Positions 10,803-22,628 are shown, counted from the stretch's first letter. The stretch is 64,000 nt of DNA from Phlebotomus papatasi (GCF_024763615.1 NC_077224.1:77758712-77822711); one strand, 5' to 3'. Made by a program: numbers and translations. The notes: generated from the letters alone by a model not told the origin.

Positions 10803-11949
10803 TATCTCTCATTTTAAGATCCAAATTGAATTTGCATGCAATCCGAGTTTGCTCACGTTAAGAATTTCGTCCACAGTAAGCTGATGTAGGCTTATCACTA
10901 GTTTCATTATCGGATACTTCTAAGGCTTTTAAATGTATGAAACCCAAGATTATGGAACCCTTTAAACATATTAATATTGTTATTATTTTTATTTTTTATT
11001 TTAAATTAATAAAACAAAAAAAAAATAAATAGATTATGAAGAAACCAAAGATTGTCAGTGTTGAAAATCGAATATGCATAGCTATTTAATAAATTTATGA
11101 AATGTTAATTCTTTATTTGTACAAAATAATGAGATCTAAGGGATAATGCATACTTACTGCTTGGTTTTCGAAAAATTTTACACAAACATCAAACGAAACT
11201 TAAATCACTTTCATATTGATAGGCTTGATAGGAATACCAAAATTTTTCAGGTAACAGGAACATCCCAAGGAAAATTCATCAACTTTTCCCAAAGCTTCGG
11301 CTTAAGCTCCAAACCTTCATCAGTGGCTGGAGCGAAAAAGAGACCCTATTATCCCTTTTCTATTCTTTCATATATTCACTAATCTCTTTTTCTCAACTTG
11401 CTTAAGTCTAGTATTTCTTTCCTAAGATTCGTTCATAAGGATCAACAAAATTGGTACAGAACATGCGGAGAATGTATAAGCACGTCTCATAGTATAATTT
11501 TCCCTATTTTGACAACAAATTTACAATTATTCGGAATGTTCGAGGGTTTTCTGGCATTTTTCTGTTCGCACTAATCTCTTTGGCAATCCGGAGGTTGAGC
11601 AGGGATGGTCCTTGATTGCAATTTCGTCCTTTGGATATTTTAGCTGAGATTCTTTACAATCTCATTTGAATTTGTACATGGTTTTTTTGTTGAAAAAACT
11701 TACCGACCATCCATGACGTTATCAGATTAAATCAAAGCTGTATAAACTGTTTTCGATGACTTAATAATAATAATGACGCTGATGACACAACTTTCGATAG
11801 AGAAACTTTTAGGCCATCCCAAGGAGAGTTCGGAACATCCATTTATTAGAACAGTTCATCGAGAAACCCGTAAAAGTACATTAAAATTAAGTCGATAAAT
11901 CGGTGTAATACCGACAAAATTTTCGATGAGGATCAATGAGTTGATGGGA
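10803..11949. other. intergenic, mostly unassigned repeats
   Basis: No gene recognised. About 10828-10868 matches, as reverse complement, a block at about 17144-17188 (ACGTGAGC-A/T-AACTCGGA with GCATGCAAATTC). About 11268-11325 (CTTTTCCCAAAGCTTCGGCT region) matches, inverted, about 13145-13200. These are dispersed repeats without clear ends. Confidence 0.45.
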
Positions 11950-11959
11950 GTTTTTCTTA

Positions 11960-12140
11960 TACAGGATGAGATTATCAGTCCCATGCCCGTGGAATCAAGT
12001 GCAGTGAAGAGAAGAAGCTCACTAGATGCAATTCGAACACCTTTAACGCCAGAAAAATTCCTGGTGACCTAAAGGCGATTCGAACCCGGGACACTTTCAT
12101 CATAGAGCGAGTGCTTTACCACTTGATCCACTGAGTGCCT
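11960..12140 (-). mobile_element. tRNA-derived SINE (RNA polymerase III promoter preserved)
   Basis: Read on the minus strand from about 12140, a tRNA-like head begins GGCACTCAGTGGATCAAGTG, contains an A-box-like TGGATCAAGTGG and, about 45 bp on, a B box GGGTTCGAATCG (near 12075-12088). It is followed by an unrelated tail running to about 11960. The acceptor stem cannot pair properly, so this is a SINE or tRNA pseudogene and not a functional tRNA. The 3' boundary is approximate. Confidence 0.65.
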
Positions 12141-12184
12141 CTCCAGAAACAATCTCTTGGAGTAGTACTAATAAGAGTCAATTA

Positions 12185-12826
12185 CAGTAGACTCTTGCTC
12201 AATCGGCTCTTTTTAAGGGCATAATCACATTGACAATAAAACGCTCGCCGTAGCCTCACCGTATTTCGTTAATTTACGCATTCTCATTGCAATTCTTACG
12301 CAACTTTTCCATTACCGTATTACCTTATCTTATACTCGGTGGCACTAGGTGAAAATAATATAAGAAAATTGAAGAAATAAAACTAAAATTTGATAAACGG
12401 CGAGAAAAAAAACTACGATTATTTTCTCTTACAGTTTTTTTTGCTCACCGTTTATCGAATTTTCGTTTTACTTCTTCAATTTTCTTATATTATTTTCACC
12501 TAGTGCCACCGAGTATGAGATAAGGTAATACGGTAATGGAAAATTTTGCGTAAGAATTGCAATGAAAATGCATAAATTAACGAAATACGGTGAGCATTTT
12601 ACTGTCAATGTGATTCTACCCTAAATCGGGCGTAAAATTTTGTTGACAATTTTCACGTTTAATTATGAAGCTAATTTGCTCAAATTCGCTGTAATTCTTC
12701 CTATTTTATCGTGATTCTTTATAGTTGAGCGCTTTTTGTGGAATTTACAAAGGCTTTGACGCCCAAATCTATCGATAAACCGGATGACATTTTGCCCCAA
12801 ATGCCCAATTGAGAGAGAGTCCACTG
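12185..12826. mobile_element. CAGTAGACTC-family element, filled copy
   Basis: Begins CAGTAGACTCTTGCTCAATC and ends GAGTCCACTG between TA dinucleotides (12183-12184, 12827-12828). Outside the nested insertion 12216-12621 it closely matches the uninterrupted 234-bp copy at 23552-23785, including the block TATCGATAAACCGGATGACA. Confidence 0.82.
12216..12621. mobile_element. palindromic element inserted in 12185-12826
   Basis: The sequence from AGGGCATAATCACATTGAC to GTCAATGTGATTCTACCC is a nearly perfect inverted repeat. The arms share CACCGTATTTCGTTAATTTA, AATTCTTACGCAA, TTATCTTATACTCGGTGGCA and CTAGTGAAAATAATATAAG-like words. It is absent from the sister copy at 23552-23785, and TA borders it on both sides (12214-12215, 12622-12623). 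Confidence 0.82.
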
Positions 12827-12880
12827 TATTGTGATATCCTGAAACCGAAACGTGAGATCCGTGTATTCACACAATGCCTA

Positions 12881-13133
12881 CACTGAGAGAAAAAGAGGGT
12901 GCGATTAACTTTTTTTCCTCATAACTTTAACACTTTTTAGGTGTAAAAATATATCAACATTTTTAAATGTTAATTTTACACCTTTTTAAGGGTAAAATTA
13001 ACATGAAAAAGGGTATCTTCAACCCCCAACACACCTAAAAAGGGTAATATTTACACCGATTTCGGATCAATACTGCGGGGTAAAATTAACATATCCGGAA
13101 TGTTATTTTAACTTTTTCGGATTTCTCTCAGTG
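12881..13133. mobile_element. MITE family C (CACTGAGA ends), copy 1
   Basis: Left end CACTGAGAGAAAAAGAGGGT, right end GGATTTCTCTCAGTG, TA flanks (12879-12880, 13134-13135). The 253 bp are rich in TTAACACTTTTTAGGTGTAA-type words and their complements. Other copies: 21286-21535 and 63423-63673. Confidence 0.85.
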
Positions 13134-13135
13134 TA

Positions 13136-14015
13136 GGCTTTTTCATGATGAAGGTTCTGACTGAGCCTAAGCTGAAAGCTTTGGGAAAAGTTGGTGAGTT
13201 TTCATTGAGATCTCATTTCCCGACAAATTCCGATATCCGCAGCCTCCCCAGAGTAATATCATTATCCTCCGTCGTTTTTGTTTCACATTAAATCACTTTT
13301 ATTCGAATTATGGTAATAATCATAATTTTTGTAAGAAGTCAAATAATTTTATATGAGTTTCTATTTAAAAAAAAACCCACCTTGAGAAAAAGTGAACTGC
13401 TGCCCCATTTCCTCCACGTAACTGTTAAAATCGATAAAATTCAGTAAACCGCGCATTCGTCATTCCTTTGCAATTGAAAATCCACCTTAACTTTCTCTCC
13501 ATTTATTTCTCCTCTGCAATTTTCCATAAAGAAATTTCCTCAACTGGCGCGAACAGTCTGTGCGACGCAATTAAATATATACAAATGATAAAATTTGATC
13601 CTAAGAGTCACAAAAAAAAATCATGAGAATCTTTCTACCGAGAGAAAACACTTAAACTTTCAATATTTTTCATTTTTAGTATTTTGTTTATTCGCTACAC
13701 ATTTTTTTTTTCTTCAGTTAAATGTACTTAATCTCCTTCGGGTGTTGTCAGAAGAAAAGAAAAAAAAAAACTCCCACATTTTCTCTCCCGTAATACTTTA
13801 TCATTCGCCTATTTGCTTGAAATTTTGTTGCTTCATTATTTTTTTTCTATCATCCGTATATATCCACGAGACCGTGGCTCACAAAGCTACGTCTTGCGGA
13901 TTAAATTTGCTTAGTTTTTTTTTTTTAATTGTTGTATCTATATAGTGATTCGGAAATCGGTGTACTTTTTTAACTCCGTAGCTTTATTGGCGGTTGATAA
14001 ATAAAATAAGTTAAA
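13136..14015. other. region downstream of the ADP/ATP carrier
   Basis: No gene recognised. A poly(A) signal for the carrier (TTTATT, AATAAA on the minus strand) lies at 13983-13988, 28 bp past the stop codon. Further left is AT-rich sequence and the inverted partner of the 11.27 kb repeat (about 13145-13200). Confidence 0.5.
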
Positions 14016-17000
14016 TTACAGGAATTTCTTAATTTCATCGTACAAGACGAGCACAAAGGCACCGCCAGTGCCACGGAGGACGTTGGAGAAGGCGCCCTTG
14101 AAGAAAGCACTGCCACCTTCTGTCTTGGCAATTGTAGCCCAGCAATGCAGTGTGTTCTTGTAGACAATCTCCGTCTTCTTGCGTCCAGACTGCATCATCA
14201 TACGACGACGCACAGTGTCAAATGGATATGACACAATACCGGCAACTGTTGTGACAACCTACATAGACACACACACACACAGAATATTTGAATCATCCGT
14301 CGACCAAAGGATGAAGAAGAAAAAAAATCTGGACTTACCTGAGCGATGGCCCAATTAATGTAAAGAGGTGTCTTCTTAGGATCAGGCAACATGCCACGGG
14401 CAGTGTCGTAGAAGCCAAAGTAGGCAGCACGATAGATGATGATACCCTGGACAGATACGCCAAATCCACGGTACAGACCAACAATACCGTCAGCCTTGAA
14501 GATCTTGGTCAAGCAATTGCCCAAACCAGTGAACTCACGCTCACCACCGCTCTTGCCAATATCAGCGGCCAAACTGCCCAACGAAAATTATTCAGCGTAA
14601 GTTCAAATTATTCAACGCTTACTATTGCTAAATTCAATTTTCAATTTCAATTTTAAATTTCATTTGACAGAAAGAGACAGCTGTATCTGATCTCAGTTTG
14701 AAAGTGTAAGACGTAAAATTTCAATCGATTGAATTTCGCTAAATTGAAAAGTTGTGCCAGCGCCATAATAATTGAAAAGCACGAAAACCGTTTTCGTCTG
14801 TAATCTACACAGAAAAAAATATTTTGTAAAATTGTTCGTAAATGTTTGTGTAAACCTATGGCAGACTTACGAAATGTTCGTAAATCGTATAAATCGAACG
14901 TAAATCGTTACAAACAAGTTCGTAAAATTTTGTACTTTTATCACAAACATTCTTTGTAAAATATTCATTTGACGAACATTTTTTGTACTTTTACAAACAT
15001 TTGTTCGTAAATGTTCGTAAACACACAAAAAATGTTCGTAAAATTTCGTCATTTGTTCGTAAATGTACGTAAAATATTCGTCTGATAAACAAAAATTTAC
15101 GAACAATGACAAAATTTTACGAATATTTTTTTTTATTTTGATTTTGAACATTTTTGTATGTTTACGAACATTTACGAACAAACGTTTGTAAAAGTACAAA
15201 AAATGTTCGTCAAATGATTATTTTACAAACAATGGCCTCAGTTCTGAGACCAAGATTAAGATTAAAATTTCAAGCTGTCAAATATTTCCAAGATCAAAGA
15301 TTTCGTATTCTGACGCGAAGCATTTGTGAAACTTAAAATGTCTTAGCTAAGAACCAAGATTTCAAGATTTTCCACACTTAACTAAACATAATTTCTGACA
15401 AATATCTTCATTTCTCTGTTGAATTTGTTGAATTTTCGTCATATAAATTAGGAAAATTAATTATAGGAGGTATTAAAGAATAAATGAGAGGCCATAAATG
15501 GGAGTACAGAAAGTACAAACCAATCTTGTGACCTGTGATAAACCAAGAAATGTGCATGATGTGATTATTTTGCAGATATCCTCTGGGTGGTGTACTTCGA
15601 TATGTACATCTAGAAATACGTACCATTTCGATTAAATTACAAGGTCAAATACAGTATTTTTCAAAGTAGTTCACTCTTTGTACCATCTCTTATAGAAATA
15701 TTCCTCATCAATAGTCATTTCCATATGAAATTCTTCAAATTGTTACTATCTTGAAAATTCCAAGCACCTCCGAGTGGTTCTTGGAATTATTTCAAGAAAA
15801 CAAGAAATTTGACGTCTTGAAATCTTGAAATATTGGTTCCAGAATTGCAAATCTTGATATCCACACGGTTTGTGTCTTGGATTTCAAGATTCCAAGACAT
15901 TTGACAGATTTGACATCTTGATCTTAATTTTTGATTTCAGAATACCAAAATCTTGAAATTTTCTTGATCTTGGTCTCAGAATTGAGGCCAATGTTTGTGA
16001 AAAAGTACAAAATTTAATTGTTTGTGGGTTATACGATTTACGAGCATTTCGTAAGTCTGCCATAGAATTTCACTTACGAACAATTTTACAAAATTTTTTT
16101 TTCTGTGTAGGCAAATGTTTTAATTTTTTTCCTTATTTGCGAATTACATGATAATAGCTCCAGTTTTTCTTTTCCTAAATTATTCATCATAAGTTCAAAT
16201 GAAAGATCTTTTCATAACTAAAAATATTTTGGTAATAATCATTTATGTAAAACTCAAAATTTTAATATTGCACCCTTTATTCTTTAAGGGTAAGTAGGTT
16301 ATTTTGTTGGTAAAAAAATGAGATGAGAAAAGTGTTTCATTTCTTTGACCCCATGCAAAAAATTTTAAAACTTAAAAGAAGGTTTTAAACTTAGCATGAC
16401 AGAAGCATCGTACCATGTTCCTTTATAAATCTGAATCTTGTCAATAATAGGAGAGACTGGGGCAAAAAGTCACAAAACTGATATTTTATTTTTTATAAGC
16501 TACTCGAGCGCTTCAAAAATTTCTAATTAGCGCAGTTTTATAGGAAATTTACCGCTCTACAACTTTGTGAAAGTACTATTCCTCTATTATGTAAGGAAAT
16601 ACGTTTATCGAGCCAATTTCTAAAAGGTAATTTTGTGACTATTCTCAAAAATGCTGGGGCAAATAGTATCAGATCAGACATGGGGTATTATCATATTTTG
16701 ATTCGCTTTCTTACAGGATTCCGTAAATTAAAAAATAAACACCTGGATAACATATTTTCATAGGAAATTTATTCATCGACACCTTTGTAAACCACCGTTT
16801 TCTCTGCGAGAAAAGTAAGAAAACGAGAAAAGCGCTTTTCAAGCTATTTTAGAGAAAAAAACACACAAAACACTGCAAATCGTTTGACCAATGCAAACAA
16901 CAAGCGGCGAGGCATGATAATAACGTTTCTTTTCGCCGTGAGACATCAGAAATTACTTCGCTTTTTTTGCTTATTTTTTGCTGTATATCTTTTGTTACTT

Positions 17001-20000
17001 TTTACCCCAAGTGGTCATTTTTAATAAAAGGATTTCTGAAGAAAAGAACTTTTGTGAAATTCTAAAATAGATAGCGGATTCGTATTCAAAAAAATCCAAA
17101 TTATTTAGAAAAGGGACAGATAATCCTAACCGGCTTATGTAGGTGAGATTCTTAACGTGAGCTAACTCGGAGTGCATGCAAATTCGATTTGGAGCTGAAG
17201 TTGGGAGACGCCATTCAGTTATCTTGAATCAAATTCGTGAAATTATACAAATTTTGTATTTAAACCAAAATATCAAGGATTTGGATGAACTGACAGAAAA
17301 GTGTTATATGGGTGAAATGTAGACCAGAATGTTCTCTATAATTTTGCCGTAGAACTTGAACTCATCGATTACTCAGAAGCCAAGATAAGCGAGGTTTTTT
17401 GTTTCTTAACTCGTTTTTTCACCCAGAGTGCCTCAAGTGTTCATTTGTTGAACTTCAACTAAATCAAAGAATTGTTGTATTTTGCGGGACTTTCCATTTA
17501 AACCCCTATTTTAAGTGTCTTGGTGGAGTAGAGGCAGTCAAATTGGCATCTGAGTGATTTCAAAGCGTTTTTATGGGAAAAATCATTTTTTTTTCACACT
17601 TAAACGGCAAAATCGGAGTGATAGCGTAGTCTGAGCGGAAAATGATGTATGGACGAAATGTAGAGACAAATGTGTTCTACAATTGTGTCGAAGTAATCAT
17701 CAAAATCGGTTCAGCGACAGTCGAGATAATTGAGGTTATGTGATATTGAAATTGGTTTTTCGACTGTGGCGCCCCTGGTGTTGGTCCCACGAAGTTCAAA
17801 TATTCTAGAAAGTTGTAGCATTTGGTGAGATCTTTCGTTTAAGCCCTCACTCATCAAAATCGGTCACATAGAACCGGAGATATGATTTTTTGAATTTTGT
17901 GAACTTTGACCCCTCATATCTCCGGTTCTGTTTTAACCACAGCGCGCATACGCACCATTTTGGAAACGTCCTAGACTGGACTACAACATACTAAAATTTC
18001 ATTAACTTGCACAATGCCGTTTTTGAGAAAAGTGACTTTGAATTTCGATGAATTTTGACGCTATCACAGCGCCACCTGTGGTGACTTTTTGAACTTCCAT
18101 CTGAAAGTGCTCATCGAGACGAAACCAAAAAGGTAAAATTTATGTCGCTATGTTAATTAGAACCGGAGATAGAGGCCGGTCAATGTTCGAACTTTGACCC
18201 CTTATAGCTCGGGTCAGGGGTTATGGATCGACTTAAGGTTTTTTTGTTTGATAGGTATAATCAACGGCTACAACATACTAAATTTTCAGCCCGATGCACA
18301 ATGGAATTTTTGAGTTATTTAACTTTTAAGATTTAAAAATTTTCTTTTTAAAAAAAGCGCCCCTAGCGGTGGTTTTATGAACTTGCGATGTTAGAAGGAG
18401 AAGTGGCATTTCACGAGAGCTTTCCAAAAAGCCCTCACTTTTTAAATTCTGACAATTAGAACCGGAGTTATGGCCATTTTAAGAAATTTTTTTTGGACCC
18501 TTATAGCTCGGGTCAGGGGGGTCGGGGGACCTTAAGTTTGGTATTGATGGAAAGCTCTAAGGCCCAACTATAACATACTAAAATTTGAGTCCGCTGAATG
18601 CCATAGGGGCGGAGCTATTGAGAAAACAAAAAAAGGGGGGTCTTCAAAATGGCGGAAGGAGGGGTGGGGGGTGGGGGGCCAATGCACCAAGTTGCAATTT
18701 TCACCTGATATATAACCTTTGCCGAAAACCGCAAGTCGATATCTTTTTTAGTTTAGGAGCTATTAAGCTCCAAAGAGCGGCCGGCCGGCCGGCCGGGAAC
18801 GTAACTTAGCCACATATATATTCGGAATCAGGAAGTGCTGAAACACATTTTGGCCAAATTTGAGGTCGATCGGACGACATGAAATTTTGTTAGGATTATA
18901 GTAGGTGAGATTGTTAAGAATCTCACCTAATATTTACCAGTGCATCAATTTTGGAAAATAAGTAGGTAATAATTGTTATCTTCTGCAAGGAAAATATTTC
19001 AAAAATAAGGCTAAAAATTTCGATATTTTTTTTATTTTCTAAATTCCTTGTTGGAATTCTAAGAATCCTTACGACATTGAAGGTCTATGGAAGCTATCTA
19101 TAGAAAAAAATTTGAGCCACTATCTTTTTTACCTTGGAAGATATTGAATTTTGAATTTTTCGATTTGTGACTTTTTGCCCCAATGTCCCCTACGGATTTG
19201 TTGTTTGAAAGGTCTTTGAATCCCTCACAGGTCTGAATAGAAATTAACTGATTATGATTATAAACCAATAAATAAATTTGCATTAAATATATCTATTAAA
19301 ATTTTGACATAATTGTAACAAAATAATATTGGGATATTCAAGAAAGATAATAGTTTTACTGTCTCACTTTAGAGAGATTTCATCGATTGCATCAACCGTT
19401 GTCGTATCTAGGGGAAGTGTGCCAAATTTCGGCCAGCTTCCAATTTCGGCCACTTTGAGTGTAATTTCGGCAATGGAAATAAAAATAATTAGAATTATGT
19501 ATGTTATCTTTGAATAGTCAATGAATTCATTTTGCTTTTAAATATTTATTCATTTTAGGATGTATTAACACAAAGACCCTTCAATTTTAGGGATAATTTG
19601 AATTTAAATTGCGTTGTAAAAACTCAGTGTGGAAAGAGTCTTACAAAAAAGTGACAGATCGAATGTGTTTCTAGCAGTCTTACGATTTGTGGTGAAGTTT
19701 AAGAGGTTTTCCTTCGGTGTTTTTCATGAAAATTGATTAGTTTTCATTAAAGATTGTTTCTGTTTATGTTAATAGTGAATCAATCTTTAAATTTCGGGTA
19801 AAATTTCCCAGCTGGATCCTGTATTTCGCGTAGAAAAGTATATACTTTGTTAGCGTCTCTCCGGTGAGGTGGTGTTGCCTATTCCGGCAACATATTTTGC
19901 TTTCCTAAATTTCTTATTCATTTTATGTTTTTTCTTCAATTTCTGAGTTCTGCAAGGTCCAGTGAAAAAAACCATCGCTTCTATGATAAAGATGATGTGG

Positions 20001-22628
20001 AAAAGACCTTGGAAGAGTTCAGAAAGGGAAAATTGCTACGGAAATCTGCGCGTTAATTTGAGATGCTACTCTTCAGGTCTTCAGGACAAATTACACGGAA
20101 GATCTCAGGGTTTGTGAGTCATATAAACGTATTAAACTAAATACTAAACTCGTTCCATTTGACGTTTTGAAATTTTCAATCCGTTGCGTCACAAAAGGTG
20201 GTCAGAAAAAAGGTGGCCGGAATTTCACTCAAAGTGGTCGGAATACTACCCAAAGCAATGTCCATATTATTATTAGTTTTTCAATATTTTAGGAAGTGAT
20301 TTGAAGAAAAAAAAGATGATAAAATAGTTTTAAAGGTTTCACACAACCCTCCCGAAAAGGAAGTAACAAAAAATATCAATATGAATTAAAAATATTGCAT
20401 TTCAAACTTAGGACTTCGGTGCTTATATGCAACTATGCCGAAATTTGGCACACTTACCCTATATTTCTTTTATGTCCGCTTTTCACGCAAGACGCGACAC
20501 GTCTGTGTTGTACCTTGCATCAAAATTTGGTCGATTGGATCAGTAATTGTGGTAAATGCATTTGCTTTGTGTCTATAATCGTTGCAATTGCCATTCAACG
20601 ATAAGTCGTTTACAGAGAATGCAGACACAAAGTAAATGCAGTTACCACAATTGCTGATCCAATCGACGAAATGCAGATACGCCAAATATCGATGCAACCG
20701 ACGATTTATCTGATAAATCGTCGTTTGCATCAACACCTGTGCAGAGTTTAGATTTTTGATTTAGTGAAAACTAAATCCAGAATAGGGTAAGTGTACCAAA
20801 TTCCGGCCAGCTTGCAATTTCGGCCACTTTTTTTTCCTTGAATTTCCATGAAGTTTAAGTTTTTGCATATTCCATAGATTATACAATGCAATAAATAACA
20901 AAAAATGTCGGAGCAATGAATGAGATGACGTGAAAAAGACTTTGGATGAATTCCCGAAGGGCAAGGTACTATGAGAATGAAGGTGGTCGAAATAGGGCAC
21001 TGAAGTTATGTCTACATTTTTATTTATTTTAAAATGTATTAAGAATGATTTTAGAGAAAATAAAGAAGATAAACTGTATACAAGGTTCCAAGCAATACTC
21101 CTTAAGAAGAAGTAATGAAAAAAATAAATTTGTATTAAAAATATTACATTCAAAACTTGACTTTGGCGCTTGCATGTAAATATGCCGAAATTTGGCACAC
21201 TTACCCTACGTTCTTATTGAAATTGCAAATATGGAATTATTATTAGATTGTTTTTAAATAACCCGTAAATCAAGTATAGCATCTACACTGAGAAAAAAAG
21301 AGGGTGCGATTAACTTTTTTCCTCATAACTTTAACACTTTTCAGGTGTAAAAATATATCAACAATTTTTAATGTTAATTTTACACATTTTTAAGGGTAAA
21401 ATTAACATGAAAAAGGGTAACTTTAACCCCCAATACACCTAAAAAGGGTAATATTCACACCGATTCTGGATTAATACTGCAGGGTAAAATTAACATTTCC
21501 GAAATGTTATTTTAACTTTTTCGGATTTTTCTCAGTACGTGTTTATTCAAAAGTATATTATTAATAAGAAAAAAACCGTTAAATAGGATAAATCTCTTAA
21601 AATTCTATTGGTGGGCAAATGTGAAAAAATAAAATAAATCTCCGTTATACAAGTCTAGCTACAGTCCGGAGTCAAAGATCTTTAAAACGAGGCAGGGAAA
21701 TTCTTATCACTGTGATTGAATTTACGTCATTTTTCTGGAACATTTCTTGTCTGGAGCAAAATTCAAAAAGCTTTGTGGGAATCATTAAAAATTTGCATAT
21801 AATGAAATACCAATAAAATCATTTAATGAAGTTCAATGTCTTGATTTTTCTGAATAGATCATATTCCTAGAAATCAAGACCCCTCCACGTGAGTCTGTTA
21901 TGTAAGATCTTAGAGATTCCGTCTGGAGCTCTTATCAATTAACTTTATCGTCTCAAAAAATCATCTGACGTATGATGAATTTCATGAGGAATGTTTTTCA
22001 CTTTAATTGCAATATCTGTGACTTCTTCGGAAGCCATTGGAGCGGAGATTGAATTTCTGCAAAATTGGCAAAAAAATTTACTTACCGGGTACGGGCGAAA
22101 TCAAGGGGGTACACGAAGCAGAGGGAAGTGGCACCAGCCATACCGCCAGAAGCCAAGTTACCCACGAAGTACCTCCAGAATTGGGTGTGTTTGTCCACAC
22201 CGCCCAAGAACACCTGCTTGTACTTGTCCTTGAAGGCGAAGTTGAGCGCCTGAGTTGGGAAATAACGGATCACATTGGCCATATTACCACGCCAGTAGGC
22301 AAGGACACCCTGTTCGCGTGGGATTCGCACGAAGCAGTCCACCATACCTGCAAATCAATCAACCCTCTCTCAATTGACGTTTCCGGAAACAACCACCTTG
22401 CAGAGGTTATGCCGAGGTCTTTTGGGCTGTCTTTTAGGGGATTCCCCCACAAAAAATCAACTTACCCTTATACCGCTGTTCTGGAGCAATTTGTTTGGAG
22501 ATGTGCTGCACCTGCAGAAGGAGCTTCACACGCTCAATGGGGGCGACAGCGGTCTTGGAAACCGCCGCGGAGATACCTCCGGCGGCGAAATCCTTGAGAA
22601 AAGCAACTGGATCCGAAAGTCCGGGCAT
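14016..22628 (-). CDS. sesB: mitochondrial ADP/ATP carrier (adenine nucleotide translocase)
   Basis: Predicted exons 22628-22466, 22347-22086, 14573-14339 and 14258-14016 join in frame to 300 residues, the normal carrier length. All three mitochondrial-carrier repeats are present with signatures P-I-E-R-V-K (exon 1), P-L-D-F-A-R (end of exon 2) and P-F-D-T-V-R (exon 4), followed by the nucleotide-carrier hallmark R-R-R-M-M-M at 237-242. It exchanges ADP and ATP across the inner mitochondrial membrane through six transmembrane helices. Intron 2 is 7.5 kb and full of mobile elements. A TTGCAG acceptor just before the start codon points to a further untranslated 5' exon upstream. A short CA repeat lies in intron 3 (about 14265-14280). 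Orthology to Drosophila sesB versus Ant2 is not resolved. Confidence 0.96.
14615..14769. mobile_element. partial MITE of the TGGCGCTGG family
   Basis: The right half (CAGTTTGAAAG, AAATTTCAATCGATTGAATT, TGTGCCAGCGCCAT) matches the right half of 41617-41872. The left terminus is missing. It directly abuts MITE family A copy 2, inside the ADP/ATP carrier intron. Confidence 0.6.
14808..16107. mobile_element. palindromic MITE family A, copy 2, split by another insertion
   Basis: Ends CACAGAAAAAAATATTTTG and TTTTTTTCTGTG with flanking TA (14806-14807, 16108-16109), matching 249-755. The two halves are separated by the element 15235-15988. Open frames within are made by the palindrome and are not genes. 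Confidence 0.85.
15235..15988. mobile_element. nested element with GCCTCAGTTCTGAGACC ends and a CAATG duplication
   Basis: The left end GCCTCAGTTCTGAGACCAAG and right end CTTGGTCTCAGAATTGAGGC are inverted copies. The host sequence CAATG is present on both sides (15230-15234, 15989-15993) and only once at the matching place in the sister copy 249-755. The 754 bp are rich in TCTTGAAATCTTGA / CAAGATTTCAAGA words that give internal dyad symmetry. No transposase was seen. Confidence 0.8.
16110..16447. other. carrier intron, nothing recognised
   Basis: AT-rich intron sequence between two mobile elements. No repeat end or exon-like frame was found. Confidence 0.4.
16450..19190. mobile_element. 2.7 kb element with GGGGCAAAAAGTCAC ends
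   Basis: Left GGAGAGACTGGGGCAAAAAG plus TCACAAAA, right GATTTGTGACTTTTTGCCCC plus AATGTCCCC, with TA flanks (16448-16449, 19191-19192). The termini are imperfect inverted repeats of about 25 bp. The middle (about 17139-18935) is a different, GC-richer block, probably a separate insertion. No intact transposase frame. Confidence 0.7.
17139..18935. repeat. block of diverged ~300-bp repeats ending in a hairpin
   Basis: Phrases recur at roughly 280-305 bp spacing: CATACTAAAATTT or CATACTAAATTTT at about 17987, 18270 and 18574; variants of AACCGGAGATATG at about 17870, 17920, 18170 and 18460; TATAGCTCGGGTCAGG at about 18205 and 18500. The block ends in a perfect hairpin, TAGGTGAGATT / AATCTCACCTA at about 18902-18930. 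It also has G-runs (18660-18680) and a GGCC tandem (18778-18797). No coding capacity recognised. Confidence 0.6.
19411..20459. mobile_element. MITE family B, long variant
   Basis: Left GGGGAAGTGTGCCAAATTTC (diverged terminus), right GCAACTATGCCGAAATTTGG then CACACTTACCC, TA flanks (19409-19410, 20460-20461). At 1049 bp it is more than twice the size of other copies. It contains a second internal set of TTCCGGC-type motifs around 19870-19900 and 20215-20260, so it may be a composite or longer progenitor. Confidence 0.65.
20530..20667. repeat. palindrome between two MITEs
   Basis: GTCGATTGGATCAGTAATTG and TGGTAAATGCATTTGCTTTG TGTC are repeated inverted at 20624-20667. A smaller hairpin follows, CGACGATTTATC / GATAAATCGTCG, near 20699-20723. 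No target duplication could be assigned. Confidence 0.7.
20785..21206. mobile_element. MITE family B, copy 4
   Basis: Ends GGGTAAGTGTACCAAATTCC and GGCACACTTACCC between TA dinucleotides (20783-20784, 21207-21208). Same internal order as the other copies, including AATTTCGGCCACTTTTTT. Confidence 0.88.
21286..21535. mobile_element. MITE family C, copy 2
   Basis: CACTGAGAAAAAAAGAGGGT at the left and CGGATTTTTCTCAG at the right, TA flanks (21284-21285, 21536-21537). The right end lacks the last TG of the family terminus. Confidence 0.82.

Noticed and set aside
12075..12140. Possible functional tRNA gene (intact B box)
   Set aside because: The acceptor arms do not pair and a non-tRNA tail follows, so it is called a SINE.
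13595..13945. 116-codon plus-strand frame with many Phe and Leu
   Set aside because: Low-complexity T-rich sequence with a poly-Lys stretch; no homology recognised.
22037..22597. Plus-strand frame of 186 codons
   Set aside because: It is antisense to exons 1 and 2 of the ADP/ATP carrier and runs across its intron; no family resemblance.
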